A stretch of DNA of 64,000 bases from an uncultured Eubacterium sp. (GCA_910586225.1 CAJUIL010000002.1:130563-194562); one strand, 5' to 3'. Positions 32,675 to 42,365 are shown, numbered from the stretch's first letter. The notes: generated by a model from the sequence alone, not told the origin. Numbers and translations are program-made.

Positions 32675-34303
32675 ATGACTGAATTTTCAGGAAAATCAGT
32701 ATATAAGGGCATCACTATGGGCAAAGTCCTTGTATTGAAGAACAGGGATTTTCAGATTAAGCGTACAAAGGTAGAGGACGCGCAGGCAGAAATTGACAGA
32801 GTGGATGCTGCAGGAGAGCAGGCAAAGGCACAGCTTAAGGCTCTGTATGATAAAGCGGTCAAAGAAGTGGGGGAAGCCAGTGCAGCTATTTTTGAAGTAC
32901 ACCAGATGATGCTGGAGGATGATGATTATCTGGATTCTATATATAATATGATACGTACAGAAATGGTAAACGCGGAATATGCCGTAGCGATCACCGGGGA
33001 CAACTTTGCGGAAATGTTCGCAAATATGGATGATGATTATATGAAGGCCAGATCCGCGGACATAAAGGATATCTCGGAGCGTCTTGTACGCAACCTGTCC
33101 GGTGAAGGAGACGCAGATCTAAGCTCCATGGAGCCGTCGATCATCGTTGCAGATGATCTAAGCCCAAGCGAGACAGTGCAGATGGATAAGGAAAAAATAC
33201 TTGGGTTTGTCACGGTACATGGTTCGACCAATTCACATACGGCGATTCTGGCGCGTATGATGAATATTCCGGCTTTGATCGGGGTGCCGATGAATCTGGA
33301 GGATATACATACTGGCATGGAGGCAGTCGTTGACGGCTTTACGAGCAAGGTTATTTTTGAGCCGGACGAGGAGGTGCGCACCCAGACACGCAGCCGTATT
33401 CAGGAGGAGCAGGAAAAAGCGCATATGCTCCAGACGCTAAAAGGCAAGGAAAACGTGACGCTGGACGGCCGGAAGGTGAATATCTATGCGAACATCGGAA
33501 GTGTCGGGGACGTCGGCTACGTATTGGAAAACGACGCTGGGGGCATCGGCCTGTTCCGCAGCGAGTTCTTGTATCTTGGAAAATCTGACTTTCCGACAGA
33601 GGAAGAACAGTTCCAGGCGTACCGCCAGGTGCTTCAGACGATGGCGGGCAAAAAGGTCATTATCCGTACGCTGGATATCGGCGCGGATAAGCAGGTGGAT
33701 TATTTTAATCTCGGCAATGAGGATAATCCGGCATTGGGTTACCGGGCGATCCGTATCTGCTTAAAGCAGCCGGACATCTTTAAAACGCAGGTGCGTGCGC
33801 TGCTGCGTGCAGCCGTATTCGGCAATCTTTCGATCATGTATCCGATGATCATTGCAGTAGACGAAGTGAAAAAAATCTATGAGATCGTAGAGGAAGTGCG
33901 CCAAGAGCTGGAAGCAAAGGGTATTCCTTATAAAATACCGGAGCAGGGCATTATGATCGAGACGCCTGCGGCAGTTATGGTCAGCGAGGAGCTGGCGCAG
34001 CTGGTAGACTTTTTCAGCATCGGTACAAACGACCTGACCCAGTATACGCTGGCGATTGACAGGCAGAATGCAAGGCTGGATGATTTTTATGATCCGCACC
34101 ATCCGGCAATCTTAAAGATGATCCAGATGGTTGTAGATAGTGCGCATAAATATGGCAAATGGGCCGGCATCTGCGGAGAGTTGGGCGCAGACTTGGAGCT
34201 GACAGAAGAATTTATGAGAATGGGGCTGGATGAGCTTTCTGTAGCTCCTTCTATGATATTAAAGGTGCGTAAGGCCGTTCGTGAGATGAGGGTAGCCGAA
34301 TAA
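32675..34303 (+). CDS. ptsI: PTS enzyme I (phosphoenolpyruvate-protein phosphotransferase)
   Basis: A 542-aa cytoplasmic enzyme that moves phosphate from phosphoenolpyruvate to HPr. The N-terminal swivelling domain has the active His in HGSTNSHTAILAR (about residue 190). The C-terminal barrel has GIGLFRSEFL, RTLDIGADKQ, FSIGTNDLTQY and AGICGELGAD with its catalytic Cys. Length is slightly below the usual 570. No ptsH gene is adjacent; the next gene is an SDR 22 bases downstream. Confidence 0.95.
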   Translation: MTEFSGKSVYKGITMGKVLVLKNRDFQIKRTKVEDAQAEIDRVDAAGEQAKAQLKALYDKAVKEVGEASAAIFEVHQMMLEDDDYLDSIYNMIRTEMVNAEYAVAITGDNFAEMFANMDDDYMKARSADIKDISERLVRNLSGEGDADLSSMEPSIIVADDLSPSETVQMDKEKILGFVTVHGSTNSHTAILARMMNIPALIGVPMNLEDIHTGMEAVVDGFTSKVIFEPDEEVRTQTRSRIQEEQEKAHMLQTLKGKENVTLDGRKVNIYANIGSVGDVGYVLENDAGGIGLFRSEFLYLGKSDFPTEEEQFQAYRQVLQTMAGKKVIIRTLDIGADKQVDYFNLGNEDNPALGYRAIRICLKQPDIFKTQVRALLRAAVFGNLSIMYPMIIAVDEVKKIYEIVEEVRQELEAKGIPYKIPEQGIMIETPAAVMVSEELAQLVDFFSIGTNDLTQYTLAIDRQNARLDDFYDPHHPAILKMIQMVVDSAHKYGKWAGICGELGADLELTEEFMRMGLDELSVAPSMILKVRKAVREMRVAE

Positions 34304-34325
34304 CAGAATGCAGGAGGAAATCCGG

Positions 34326-35072
34326 ATGTTATTGGAAAATAAAGTAGCAGTTGTAACAGGCGGCAGCCGTGGGATCGGCTATGCGATCGTGGAAGGCTTT
34401 CTGGCGGAAGGTGCGTCAGTGATCCTGTGTGCCAGCCGTCAGGAAACCGCAGACAAAGCGGTTGCAAAGCTTAAGGAATCAAATCCGGATGCGCCAGTGG
34501 AAGCGATCTGGCCGGATTTATCGGATTATGCCAACGTAAAGGAGGCGTTTGACCAGATCGTAAAGACATACGGACATATTGACATCCTGGTCAATAATGC
34601 GGGAGTATCAGAAAGCACGCCGTTTTCGAAATATACGGAAGAATTGATGGATAAAGTATTGGATCTAAATATCAAAGGCGTGTACAACTGCTCCAAAGCA
34701 GCGGCGGAATATATGGAAGCGCAGAAAAGCGGCGTAATCATTAATACGTCGTCAATGGTCAGCATTTACGGACAGCCTGCCGGAATTGCGTATCCGACCT
34801 CTAAATTCGCGGTGAACGGATTTACGCTTTCGCTGGCGAGAGAGCTTGGGCCAAAGGGGATCCGTGTGAACGCGGTTGCGCCTGGTATTACCAATACGGA
34901 TATGATGCAGGCAGTACCAAAAGAGGTGATCGAGCCGATGATTGCGCAGATTCCATTGCGCCGTATGGGCGAGCCGGAGGATATCGCAAACGCGGTAGTA
35001 TTTCTGGCATCGGAAAAGGCGTCGTATATTACCGGCGTTGTGCTGAGTGTGGACGGTCTGGCAAGGTGCTGA
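34326..35072 (+). CDS. Short-chain dehydrogenase/reductase (FabG/BaiA-like)
   Basis: A 248-aa classical SDR. AGGAGG at 34312-34317 shows the start is the ATG at 34326, not 34308. Motifs: TGGSRGIG cofactor loop, NNAG, catalytic Ser of NTSSMVSIYG and the Tyr-x-x-x-Lys of AYPTSKFAV, plus the PGITNTDM loop. It could be a 3-oxoacyl-ACP reductase. Its pattern also resembles clostridial hydroxysteroid dehydrogenases of the BaiA type, but no bile-acid genes are near. It is probably co-transcribed with ptsI. Confidence 0.88.
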   Translation: MLLENKVAVVTGGSRGIGYAIVEGFLAEGASVILCASRQETADKAVAKLKESNPDAPVEAIWPDLSDYANVKEAFDQIVKTYGHIDILVNNAGVSESTPFSKYTEELMDKVLDLNIKGVYNCSKAAAEYMEAQKSGVIINTSSMVSIYGQPAGIAYPTSKFAVNGFTLSLARELGPKGIRVNAVAPGITNTDMMQAVPKEVIEPMIAQIPLRRMGEPEDIANAVVFLASEKASYITGVVLSVDGLARC

Positions 35073-35122
35073 TAAGACTGTGAGGCTGTAGGGCCGGATG
35101 AAATCGGACTGGATATCAATTA

Positions 35123-35154
35123 AGGGAGATCAATGCTATGACATTGATCTCCCT
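35123..35154. terminator. Bidirectional terminator between the SDR and phosphoesterase genes
   Basis: AGGGAGATCAATG (35123-35135) pairs perfectly with CATTGATCTCCCT (35142-35154), then ATTTAT. The flanking genes converge, and the stop of the minus-strand gene is at 35157. Confidence 0.8.
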
Positions 35155-35156
35155 AT

Positions 35157-35822
35157 TTATAACCCCATTTTATGGAGTATCCCATCTGCGCTTACGCCAG
35201 GATGCGTCACATACAGCCGACAGATCTGCTCAGCCAGTTCCCGGCTGATACGGCAGCTTTTTGCGATCGTGTCAACCGGCTTTCCTTTGTCCGTTTCTTT
35301 CATAACGCGCAGGACAAGCGCTTTCATATCTTTTTGCTGTGTAAGACAGCTGGAGGGACTTGCGGCTGTCTCAAGCTGGATGCGTTCAATTTGAAACACA
35401 CCGTTTTCTGGTACGGTTAGTATTGCCATTGTTGCAGGGAGCAGAAAACGACGCCTGCCGCAGCTGCCGGGGTTGAGCCATGTCTGTCCGTTTTTACAAA
35501 GAGTTTCATATTGGTGTGAATGGCCGTAAATAATGAGATCCTTGTCGGTAACGGCTTCTTTGTTTAACAGTTTTTTATTATGGATCATAAAAATGTGTAT
35601 GCCATAAAGCTCCAAGGACAACGTCTGCGGAAGGCGCTTTGCCCATTCGCGGTCTGCATTGCCGCGTACGGCATAGACAGGGGCGATTGTTTCCAGCTGC
35701 GTTAAAAGCTGCTCCGTATGGATATCCCCGCCGTGCAAGATCACGTCGCAATGGCGTAATGCGGCTGTGACAGGTTCTCTCAATACGTTATGGGTGTCGG
35801 ATATTACGCCAATCTTATGCAT
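35157..35822 (-). CDS. YfcE/MJ0936-type metallophosphoesterase with C-terminal helical domain
   Basis: A 221-aa protein. Residues 1-155 are the YfcE fold with metal ligands in GVISDTHN, LHGGDIH, GNADREW and IYGHSHQYE. Such enzymes hydrolyse phosphodiesters with two metal ions. Residues about 160-221 form an additional domain whose segment VDTIAKSCRISRELAEQICRLY looks like a helix-turn-helix or small helical bundle. The stand-alone YfcE family lacks it. It is followed on its upstream side, 5 bases away, by a CPBP protease gene on the same strand. Confidence 0.85.
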   Translation of the reverse strand: MHKIGVISDTHNVLREPVTAALRHCDVILHGGDIHTEQLLTQLETIAPVYAVRGNADREWAKRLPQTLSLELYGIHIFMIHNKKLLNKEAVTDKDLIIYGHSHQYETLCKNGQTWLNPGSCGRRRFLLPATMAILTVPENGVFQIERIQLETAASPSSCLTQQKDMKALVLRVMKETDKGKPVDTIAKSCRISRELAEQICRLYVTHPGVSADGILHKMGL

Positions 35823-35827
35823 AGCGG

Positions 35828-36709
35828 TTACTCCTCGCAGCTTTTATCCGCCGGATGCAGGTCGCGTATCGCAATGCCATGCTGGAACATAAAAATGCCC
35901 GCATAGGTCAGCAGGACGCCGACAGTCAGCCAGAGCAAAAAGAAAAACGGCTGTTCCATATGATAATACATCGACGCATTTGCAAAGGATCCCAACAGGT
36001 TAAAAAACGCGTGGAACAAGATTGGGATCGCAAGAGAGCCGCCTGCTTCACAAAGATACCCGATAAACAGCCCTAAAAACGCGGCATAAATGCCCTGGAT
36101 CATATTTAAATGAAATACTCCGAATAATACAGCCTGCAGGCAGATCGCTCCGGCTGCGGGCAGAGATCGTTTTGCGTATCCATAAGTAACGCCGCGGAAA
36201 ATAAGCTCCTCGGATATCGGCGCGATTAGGATGGCATAGAAAAGGGTAAGCGGCGATGAAGTGCCGATGCCCGCTGTTTCGATCAGGTCTGTATAGGACT
36301 GCATCCAGTCCGGACGCAGGATACCAATAAAATTCATCAGGTAGGTAATGACATACTGCAGCCCAAAGCTTAGAAGCAGCAGAGACATTACGATCCAAGG
36401 ATTGAACGCTGATCTTACCGGGACCCGCTCCTGCGTGGGAGCTAATTTTTTCCGATACCAGAAGGCAAATATAACGAGCGCGGCTATTGCGTAGGTCATA
36501 GACAGCAAAATAATAAACGGCCCGGTTGACAGCAGGGAAAGCAGCTGATGGATCAGCTCGTCCAGTGAGATCCTGATCCCGGCACGGTTATGATCTAAAA
36601 CGATCGCGATAACGGCAATTCCGCAGACAGGGATAGCTACTAGGTTCTGCAGGATGATTGTCAGCGCCAGCGGCAGCAGGCAGAAGAAAAAACGACCGAT
36701 ACGTTTCAT
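35828..36709 (-). CDS. CPBP family intramembrane metalloprotease
   Basis: A 293-aa membrane protein with about seven helices. The CPBP (Abi/CAAX-like) motifs are APISEELIFRGVTYG (EExxxR), FGVFHLNMIQGIYAA (FxxxH) and LFHAFFNLLGS (HxxxN). Members cleave within membranes; in bacteria some mature or give immunity to peptides. It starts upstream of and is co-transcribed with the phosphoesterase gene. The target is not predictable. Confidence 0.88.
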   Translation of the reverse strand: MKRIGRFFFCLLPLALTIILQNLVAIPVCGIAVIAIVLDHNRAGIRISLDELIHQLLSLLSTGPFIILLSMTYAIAALVIFAFWYRKKLAPTQERVPVRSAFNPWIVMSLLLLSFGLQYVITYLMNFIGILRPDWMQSYTDLIETAGIGTSSPLTLFYAILIAPISEELIFRGVTYGYAKRSLPAAGAICLQAVLFGVFHLNMIQGIYAAFLGLFIGYLCEAGGSLAIPILFHAFFNLLGSFANASMYYHMEQPFFFLLWLTVGVLLTYAGIFMFQHGIAIRDLHPADKSCEE

Positions 36710-36852
36710 AATGGGATTCCTCCTTTTTTTGGATCATTCGTTTGTCCATTTAAGCTTTATTGTATTCCAAAAGCAGAGGAAATGCAATCTGATTTTTGAT
36801 TTGACGCAGCCGTGATATTTTTATATAATGGCAGGAGAAATTTGAGAAAAGG

Positions 36853-37395
36853 ATGATGGCTATGACGCAGAAGAAAAACAATATTACACTGATCGGTATG
36901 CCGGGCGCCGGGAAGAGCACGGTTGGCGTTGTACTGGCAAAAATGCTGGGCTTTCACTTTCTGGACAGCGACCTTTTGATACAGGAGAAGACGGGCAGGC
37001 TGCTGCATGAGCTGATCCGGGAGCATGGCGATGCGCAGTTTTTGGAGATCGAGAACCGGGTAAACGCTGGTATTACAGTCAGCCGCACAGTGATCGCTAC
37101 GGGCGGGAGCGCGGTGTATGGCGCACAGGCGATGGCGCATCTGCGGGAAATTTCTGCGGTTGTTTATTTAAAGCTGCCGGAGGAATGCTTGGAAGAACGG
37201 CTCGGAGATCTGCGGGAGCGCGGTGTTGTGATGGGAGCCGGAAAAACACTCCGAGATCTGATGGATGTTCGCGAGCCATTGTATGAAAAATATGCGGATG
37301 TTACTATGGATGTGGGACAGGCGGATATTCGGGAAGCGGCGCAGAGCATTGCCAGTTGGGTTAACGGCGACGGCGCGCAGCTGCGTATCGGATAA
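36853..37395 (+). CDS. aroK: Shikimate kinase
   Basis: A 180-aa kinase. ATGs at 36853, 36856 and 36862 are all possible; the last has the best spacing from AAAAGGA. The P-loop is IGMPGAGKSTVG, followed by FLDSDLLIQEKTG (shikimate-binding Asp), an Arg in EIENRV and TGGSAVYG (Gly-Gly loop). The lid with RERGV and VREPLYEKYAD fits the family. It phosphorylates shikimate in aromatic biosynthesis. No other aro gene is adjacent; a response regulator follows after 11 bases. Confidence 0.85.
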   Translation: MMAMTQKKNNITLIGMPGAGKSTVGVVLAKMLGFHFLDSDLLIQEKTGRLLHELIREHGDAQFLEIENRVNAGITVSRTVIATGGSAVYGAQAMAHLREISAVVYLKLPEECLEERLGDLRERGVVMGAGKTLRDLMDVREPLYEKYADVTMDVGQADIREAAQSIASWVNGDGAQLRIG

Positions 37396-37406
37396 AGGCG
37401 GGAAGT

Positions 37407-38087
37407 ATGATGAAAAAAATATTGCTGATCGAGGACGATAGGGATTTGAACACAGGGCTTGTTTGTGATCTGGAGATGGAGCATTACGAGGTCTTTGCCG
37501 CGTTTTCTCTGGGCGAGGGTATCCGGCTGCTTGCGAAGGAGCAGGTGGATCTGATCTTGTTGGACGGGAATCTGCCGGACGGCGACGGCTTTGATTTTTG
37601 CAAGGCTGTGAAGGCGGAGCATGACATCCCGGTTATTTTTCTGACGGCAAGGGATATGGAGCAGGATGAGGTGTGCGGGTTTGACTGCGGTGCGGATGAT
37701 TATATTACGAAGCCCTTTAAAATGCCGATCCTGCACCGGAGGATACAGGCGGCGCTGCGCCGATCCAGCGCAAAGGAAGCAGACAGCAGGTATGACGACG
37801 GATTTTTAAAGATTGATTTTGAAAGGCTGACAGCAGAGCGGGATAAAGAGGTGCTGACATTGACGCCTACGGAATTTAAGATTGTGCGGCTTTTGACTGC
37901 AAATGCAGACAAGGTATTGACAAAGCGGCTGCTGTTGGAAAAAATATGGGACAGCAGCGGAAATTTTGTGGATGAGCATACTGTCGCGGTTAATATTAAC
38001 CGCCTGCGCAAAAAGCTCAAATCTGATGGACATACGTATATCAAGACCTTGTATGGGATGGGATATCAGTGGAAAGGCAGGGAATGA
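37407..38087 (+). CDS. OmpR-family response regulator
   Basis: A 226-aa regulator. The receiver has LLIEDD, phosphoacceptor LILLDGNLPDGDG, FLTARD and YITKPF. A winged-helix DNA-binding domain follows (TPTEFKIVRLLTANADKVLTK, NRLRKKL). The kinase gene begins two bases after its stop. The pair should control the ABC transporter encoded just downstream, as BceRS-type systems do. Confidence 0.92.
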   Translation: MMKKILLIEDDRDLNTGLVCDLEMEHYEVFAAFSLGEGIRLLAKEQVDLILLDGNLPDGDGFDFCKAVKAEHDIPVIFLTARDMEQDEVCGFDCGADDYITKPFKMPILHRRIQAALRRSSAKEADSRYDDGFLKIDFERLTAERDKEVLTLTPTEFKIVRLLTANADKVLTKRLLLEKIWDSSGNFVDEHTVAVNINRLRKKLKSDGHTYIKTLYGMGYQWKGRE

Positions 38088-38088
38088 G

Positions 38089-39027
38089 GTGGAACCGGAA
38101 CAAATCTTGGTAGCGGTTTCCATGCTGTTTTTTGCCGGAAGCATTGGGATTGCTGTTTATGTTAGAAAAAGCCTGGTGCGGTATACGGACAATTTTATGG
38201 ACAGCCTGGATGCGATACTTACAGGAAAAGGCAGTATAGACTTTGCGGTCAGTAAAGAAACGCTGATCGGGAAGATCCAGATAAGAATCTGCCGTCTTGC
38301 GGAAATTATGGAACAAAAATCTGGGGAAAGCAGGCGTCAGAGAGAGATTTTGGAATCGATGATCTCGGATATTTCCCATCAGGTCAAAACTCCGGTCGCC
38401 AGTTTGCGGATGTACCACAGCCTTTTGGAGCGGGACGGGCTGGATCAGGAAAAGAGGCTGGAATTTTTACACGCGGCGGAACGTCAGGCTGATAAGCTGG
38501 ATTTTTTCATGAACAGCATGATCCGGATGTCTAGGCTGGAAACGGGCCTGATCAAAGTACGGCCGGAACGAAATTCTGTCTATGAGCTGCTGGCGCAGGC
38601 GGTCTGTGACGCGGCGTTAAAGGCTGAAGAAAAAAAGATCGGTATTTTCGTAGAATGCCCACAGGAGCTTAAGGCGTATTTTGACCATAAATGGACGGTG
38701 GAGGCGGTGTTTAATATTGTGGATAACGGTGTTAAGTATACGCCGCCTGGTGGAAAACTGGTCATTTCGGCTGCGCAGACAGATTTTTTTGTGCGGATCT
38801 GCGTACAGGATAATGGAAGAGGGATTGCTGACGAGCGGATCCCCAAGATCTTCCAGCGCTTTTATCGGGAGCCGGAGCTTGCGGATATCGAAGGAGTAGG
38901 ACTTGGGCTGTACTTGGCGCGGGAGATCGTAATGAAGCAGGGAGGCTTTTTGGAGGTGCGGTCTGAGAAAGGGAAAGGCACGCAGATGTACGTGAATCTT
39001 CCAATAGAAAGCTTTGCGCCTGCATGA
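38089..39027 (+). CDS. Sensor histidine kinase with one transmembrane helix
   Basis: A 312-aa kinase. The GTG at 38089 behind AGGG fits; an upstream in-frame ATG lies inside the regulator gene. There is one helix near residues 6-25, then a HAMP-like linker, HisKA with SDISHQVKTPVASLRMY (phospho-His), and HATPase with NIVDNGVKYTPPGG, DNGRGI and GVGLGLYLA. It has no extracellular sensor domain, so it may read the state of the ABC transporter, as in Bce-like modules. Those kinases usually have two helices. Confidence 0.88.
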   Translation: MEPEQILVAVSMLFFAGSIGIAVYVRKSLVRYTDNFMDSLDAILTGKGSIDFAVSKETLIGKIQIRICRLAEIMEQKSGESRRQREILESMISDISHQVKTPVASLRMYHSLLERDGLDQEKRLEFLHAAERQADKLDFFMNSMIRMSRLETGLIKVRPERNSVYELLAQAVCDAALKAEEKKIGIFVECPQELKAYFDHKWTVEAVFNIVDNGVKYTPPGGKLVISAAQTDFFVRICVQDNGRGIADERIPKIFQRFYREPELADIEGVGLGLYLAREIVMKQGGFLEVRSEKGKGTQMYVNLPIESFAPA

Positions 39028-39043
39028 CTTTTGGAATGGTTGG

Positions 39044-39096
39044 ATTATCTCAAATTTGTTACTTTTCTGAGAACAGTTTGAGATAATTTTTTTTTA
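39044..39096 (+). terminator. Terminator between the two-component genes and the ABC transporter
   Basis: ATTATCTCAAAT (39044-39055) pairs with GTTTGAGATAAT (39076-39087), with a long T-run at 39086-39096. It uncouples the transporter from the regulator genes or allows partial read-through. Confidence 0.85.
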
Positions 39097-39138
39097 TGCT
39101 TATTTTATCAAATGAAAGAAAGGCAGGAATCAATTAGG

Positions 39139-39816
39139 ATGGGTTTGAATTTGATCTTAGAAGCAGAAAATCTGAAAAAATACTACGGTGAAGAGCCAAA
39201 TATTACAAAAGCATTGGACGGCGTGAGCATTACCGCTGCGCAGGGAGAGTTTGTTTCGATCATTGGCACAAGCGGGAGCGGGAAATCTACGCTTTTGAAT
39301 ATGCTGGGTGGTCTGGATGTACCCACTTCGGGCAGCATCCGCATTAGGGGCAAAGAAATCGCAAAAATGAATGACGAACAGCTTACGATCTTCCGCAGGA
39401 GGAATATTGGGTTTGTATTTCAAAATTATAATCTGGTGCCGATCTTGAATGTATATCAGAACATCGTACTGCCGATTGAGCTGGACGGCAATAAGGTCGA
39501 CAAGGATTATACAGACAGGATCATCCGTATGCTGCATCTGGAGGAAAAGCTGGAGAACCTCCCGAATAACCTTTCCGGCGGGCAGCAGCAGAGGGTGGCC
39601 ATTGCAAGGGCGCTGGCGGGAAAGCCGGCGATTATCCTCGCGGATGAGCCGACCGGAAATTTGGATTCCAAAACGACAATAGAAGTCATGCAGCTGTTGA
39701 AAATGACGAGCGCGCAGTTTGGCCAGACGCTGGTCATGATCACGCATAACCCGCAGCTGGCGCAGATTGCGGATCGGATGATACGGATAGAAGATGGGAA
39801 GCTGGTAAAACAGTAA
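39139..39816 (+). CDS. ABC transporter ATP-binding protein (MacB/BceA type)
   Basis: A 225-aa ATPase. An ATG at 39139 after AGGCAGGA fits; the ATG at 39112 has no ribosome binding site. Walker A is GTSGSGKSTLL, the signature LSGGQQQRVAIARAL, Walker B IILADEPTGNLD, and H-loop MITHN. It energises the FtsX-like permease encoded 20 bases on. Such pairs export or detoxify peptides such as antimicrobial peptides. Confidence 0.93.
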   Translation: MGLNLILEAENLKKYYGEEPNITKALDGVSITAAQGEFVSIIGTSGSGKSTLLNMLGGLDVPTSGSIRIRGKEIAKMNDEQLTIFRRRNIGFVFQNYNLVPILNVYQNIVLPIELDGNKVDKDYTDRIIRMLHLEEKLENLPNNLSGGQQQRVAIARALAGKPAIILADEPTGNLDSKTTIEVMQLLKMTSAQFGQTLVMITHNPQLAQIADRMIRIEDGKLVKQ

Positions 39817-39836
39817 AGCAGGAAAAGGAGCAGATT

Positions 39837-42365
39837 ATGAGTATCTTAGAAAACAACAACCGAGGTTTTATAAAAACGCTGTCCCAAAACTGTCTGAAGG
39901 CGAATAAAGGACGCAATAACATCGCAGTTCTGGCGATCGTACTGACAGCTGTTTTGTTTATGGCGCTGACGACAGTGCTTGAGGGCGCGCAGATCACGGA
40001 GAAAAACCAGAAGCTGCATCAGATTGGTACGAAGTTTATGGTGTCTGTCAAAGATCTGACAAAGGAAGAGGCGCACCGGCTTGCGTCCGCGCCGGAATTT
40101 ACCGTATCCGCGCTGGAGCGGTATGTGGCTGGTGCGATCAATCCACAGCTTAGCCATATGCAGGCGATTGTGGGGTGGGTAGATGAAACAATGGCAGAAA
40201 ACAGCTTTATGGAGCTTGCGGAAGGGCACTATCCAAAAAAGGAGGATGAGCTTGCCTGTGACACCGAGGTGCTGCGCCTGCTGGGACTTCCGCAGGAAAC
40301 AGGCAGTACGTTTGTACTTCAGTACACGGTTGGGGATGTGGAGCTGGAAAAGCAGATGACAGTTTGTGGGTTTTGGGAAGGCAGGAAATATGAACAGAGT
40401 GCGTCACTGCTTGTTTCCGAAGCTTTTGTGGATGAGGCAGTACTGCGATTTGACGGCGACTATGCATCGTACAAAGAAGCGCACTACGATGTCAGAGGCA
40501 ATTTTGCAGACGAGGCGAAGCTTACAGAACAGCTTGACCGCCTGCTGGAACGGTTTGGCTATGATCCGGATGCAGAGCGGGGCGAGGATGGATTTGTCAT
40601 TCATCATGTCAATCCAGTGTACGAGGTGAATACAAAGGATCTCAAAGAGTCCGGCGCAATGGCAGGCGTTGGGGCGCTGCTGATCTTACTGGCAGGGTAC
40701 TTGATTATCTATAATATTTTTAAGATTTCGATCGAGAAGGATATCCGTCTGTATGGGCAGCTTAAGACCGTCGGCACGTCTCCAAAACAGATCCGGTATA
40801 TGGTCGTTCGCCAGGGCATGGTACTTTCTGTAAAGGGCATTCCGGCAGGGCTTGTTTTGGGCTGGCTGCTTGGCAATATGCTGCTGCCGCTTGTTATGGC
40901 CCATACATCGTTTCAGGAAGTACAGTTTGTATTTCCGTCTGTCTGGGTGTGGCTGTTATCTGGGGCGTTTACGTTTTTGACGGTAAGGATCAGCTGTGCA
41001 AGGCCGGGCCGCATAGCCGGGAAAATCTCTCCTGTGGAAGCGCTTAAGTACCACGGAGGCGAGAGGAACAGGAAAAAGTGTAAAAAGGGCAGACAGTCCG
41101 GGCACCGTCTTTGGGCTATGGCGATAGCGAACCTTGGCAGGAACAGGGCAAAGACCGCGCTGGTCGTTCTCTCAATAGCATTGAGTGCTGTGCTGCTGAA
41201 TTGTGTGTTAAATTACAGCGGGAGCATGGATATGGAAACGTTTGTACGGCGCGAGTCGATCACGGATTTTAATGTGCTCAGTGCAAATTATTTAAAGTAT
41301 AGCATGGAAGATTATCAGAAAACAGTGCCGCAGGAGGCAGCGGAGCTGTTAAGCAGCATGGATGGGGTCAGGGACTTCGCGAATATTTACTGCTGGATGC
41401 TGCCAGGCGACAAGCTGATAACCGGAAATGAGGATACCGGAAGCATTACCCGTTGGAACGGGGAAGATACGCCGGAAGATTTCACAGTATTTACCCGTGA
41501 AAGAATGGTGTACGGAATGAACGAGCAGGCGTGCGACGGCCTAAAGATCATAGAAGGCTCGATCGATTATAAAAAGCTGTGCAGCGGCAATTATGTGGTT
41601 ATGGCTGGCCTTCTAAGCGATAGAGGGGAATATATGTATCAGAGCCAGGAATTTCATGCAGGCGATATCATAGAGCTGGAAATTGAAGGAAAGGCAAAGG
41701 AATATACCGTTATGGCGGTGGCTGGCGTGTCAGCTTCCCAGTGCATGAGTTACAGCAAGGGTGGTTACGAGTCGGTTGTGTTTGCAGAATCGGTCTTTAT
41801 GGAAATATTTCCGGATATGAAGCATCCGATCCACTGCCTGTTTAACGCGGAGGATGGGAAATTTGACGACTTAAGGGAACAGGCGCAGGATATCGCGGAG
41901 CAAAATGGTCTGTCCGTACTGACAAGGCTGACCGCGGAAGAGGAATTTAAAGAGATGCGCCGGACATACAGTATGGCCGGGATCATTGTGGCGGTTATTT
42001 TGGGCGCGATCGGTGTTTTGAATTTAGTCAATGTGATACTGACAGGCGTGATCGCAAGACAGCGCGAGTTTGCGTCGATGCGAAGCATCGGGATGACGAG
42101 AAAGCAGCTGCAGAAGCTTGTAGTCTATGAGGGTATGATGTACGCTTTCCTTGCGGGGATAGCGGCGGTGCTGTGCAGCGGGGTATTGTCGGTGTCGCTT
42201 GTGAAAAGCCTGGCAGAGGATCTTTGGTTTATGAAATATCATTTTACCGTTGTACCGGCGCTGGTGGTTTCGCTGATCTGTGTCTTTTTAGCTGGATGCA
42301 TCAGTGTGGGGACGGACAGGATATGGAATCAGGGAAGTATTGTGGAGCAGCTGCGTAATTCGTAA
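39837..42365 (+). CDS. ABC transporter permease, two FtsX domains
   Basis: An 842-aa permease. It has an N-terminal helix (about 25-45), an extracellular region, an FtsX core of three helices (about 280-395), a second N-terminal helix (about 430), a large second extracellular loop (about 455-700) and a final three-helix FtsX core with FASMRSIGMTRKQLQKL. The layout fits permeases of the FtsX/MacB superfamily, with two halves in one chain. It is larger than BceB-type permeases, which have about 650 aa. With the upstream two-component pair it probably forms a peptide-stress response module. Confidence 0.88.
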   Translation: MSILENNNRGFIKTLSQNCLKANKGRNNIAVLAIVLTAVLFMALTTVLEGAQITEKNQKLHQIGTKFMVSVKDLTKEEAHRLASAPEFTVSALERYVAGAINPQLSHMQAIVGWVDETMAENSFMELAEGHYPKKEDELACDTEVLRLLGLPQETGSTFVLQYTVGDVELEKQMTVCGFWEGRKYEQSASLLVSEAFVDEAVLRFDGDYASYKEAHYDVRGNFADEAKLTEQLDRLLERFGYDPDAERGEDGFVIHHVNPVYEVNTKDLKESGAMAGVGALLILLAGYLIIYNIFKISIEKDIRLYGQLKTVGTSPKQIRYMVVRQGMVLSVKGIPAGLVLGWLLGNMLLPLVMAHTSFQEVQFVFPSVWVWLLSGAFTFLTVRISCARPGRIAGKISPVEALKYHGGERNRKKCKKGRQSGHRLWAMAIANLGRNRAKTALVVLSIALSAVLLNCVLNYSGSMDMETFVRRESITDFNVLSANYLKYSMEDYQKTVPQEAAELLSSMDGVRDFANIYCWMLPGDKLITGNEDTGSITRWNGEDTPEDFTVFTRERMVYGMNEQACDGLKIIEGSIDYKKLCSGNYVVMAGLLSDRGEYMYQSQEFHAGDIIELEIEGKAKEYTVMAVAGVSASQCMSYSKGGYESVVFAESVFMEIFPDMKHPIHCLFNAEDGKFDDLREQAQDIAEQNGLSVLTRLTAEEEFKEMRRTYSMAGIIVAVILGAIGVLNLVNVILTGVIARQREFASMRSIGMTRKQLQKLVVYEGMMYAFLAGIAAVLCSGVLSVSLVKSLAEDLWFMKYHFTVVPALVVSLICVFLAGCISVGTDRIWNQGSIVEQLRNS

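Noticed and set aside
34326..35072. Firm call as bile-acid BaiA dehydrogenase
   Set aside because: SDR families are too similar to call substrate by eye, and no other bai gene is near.
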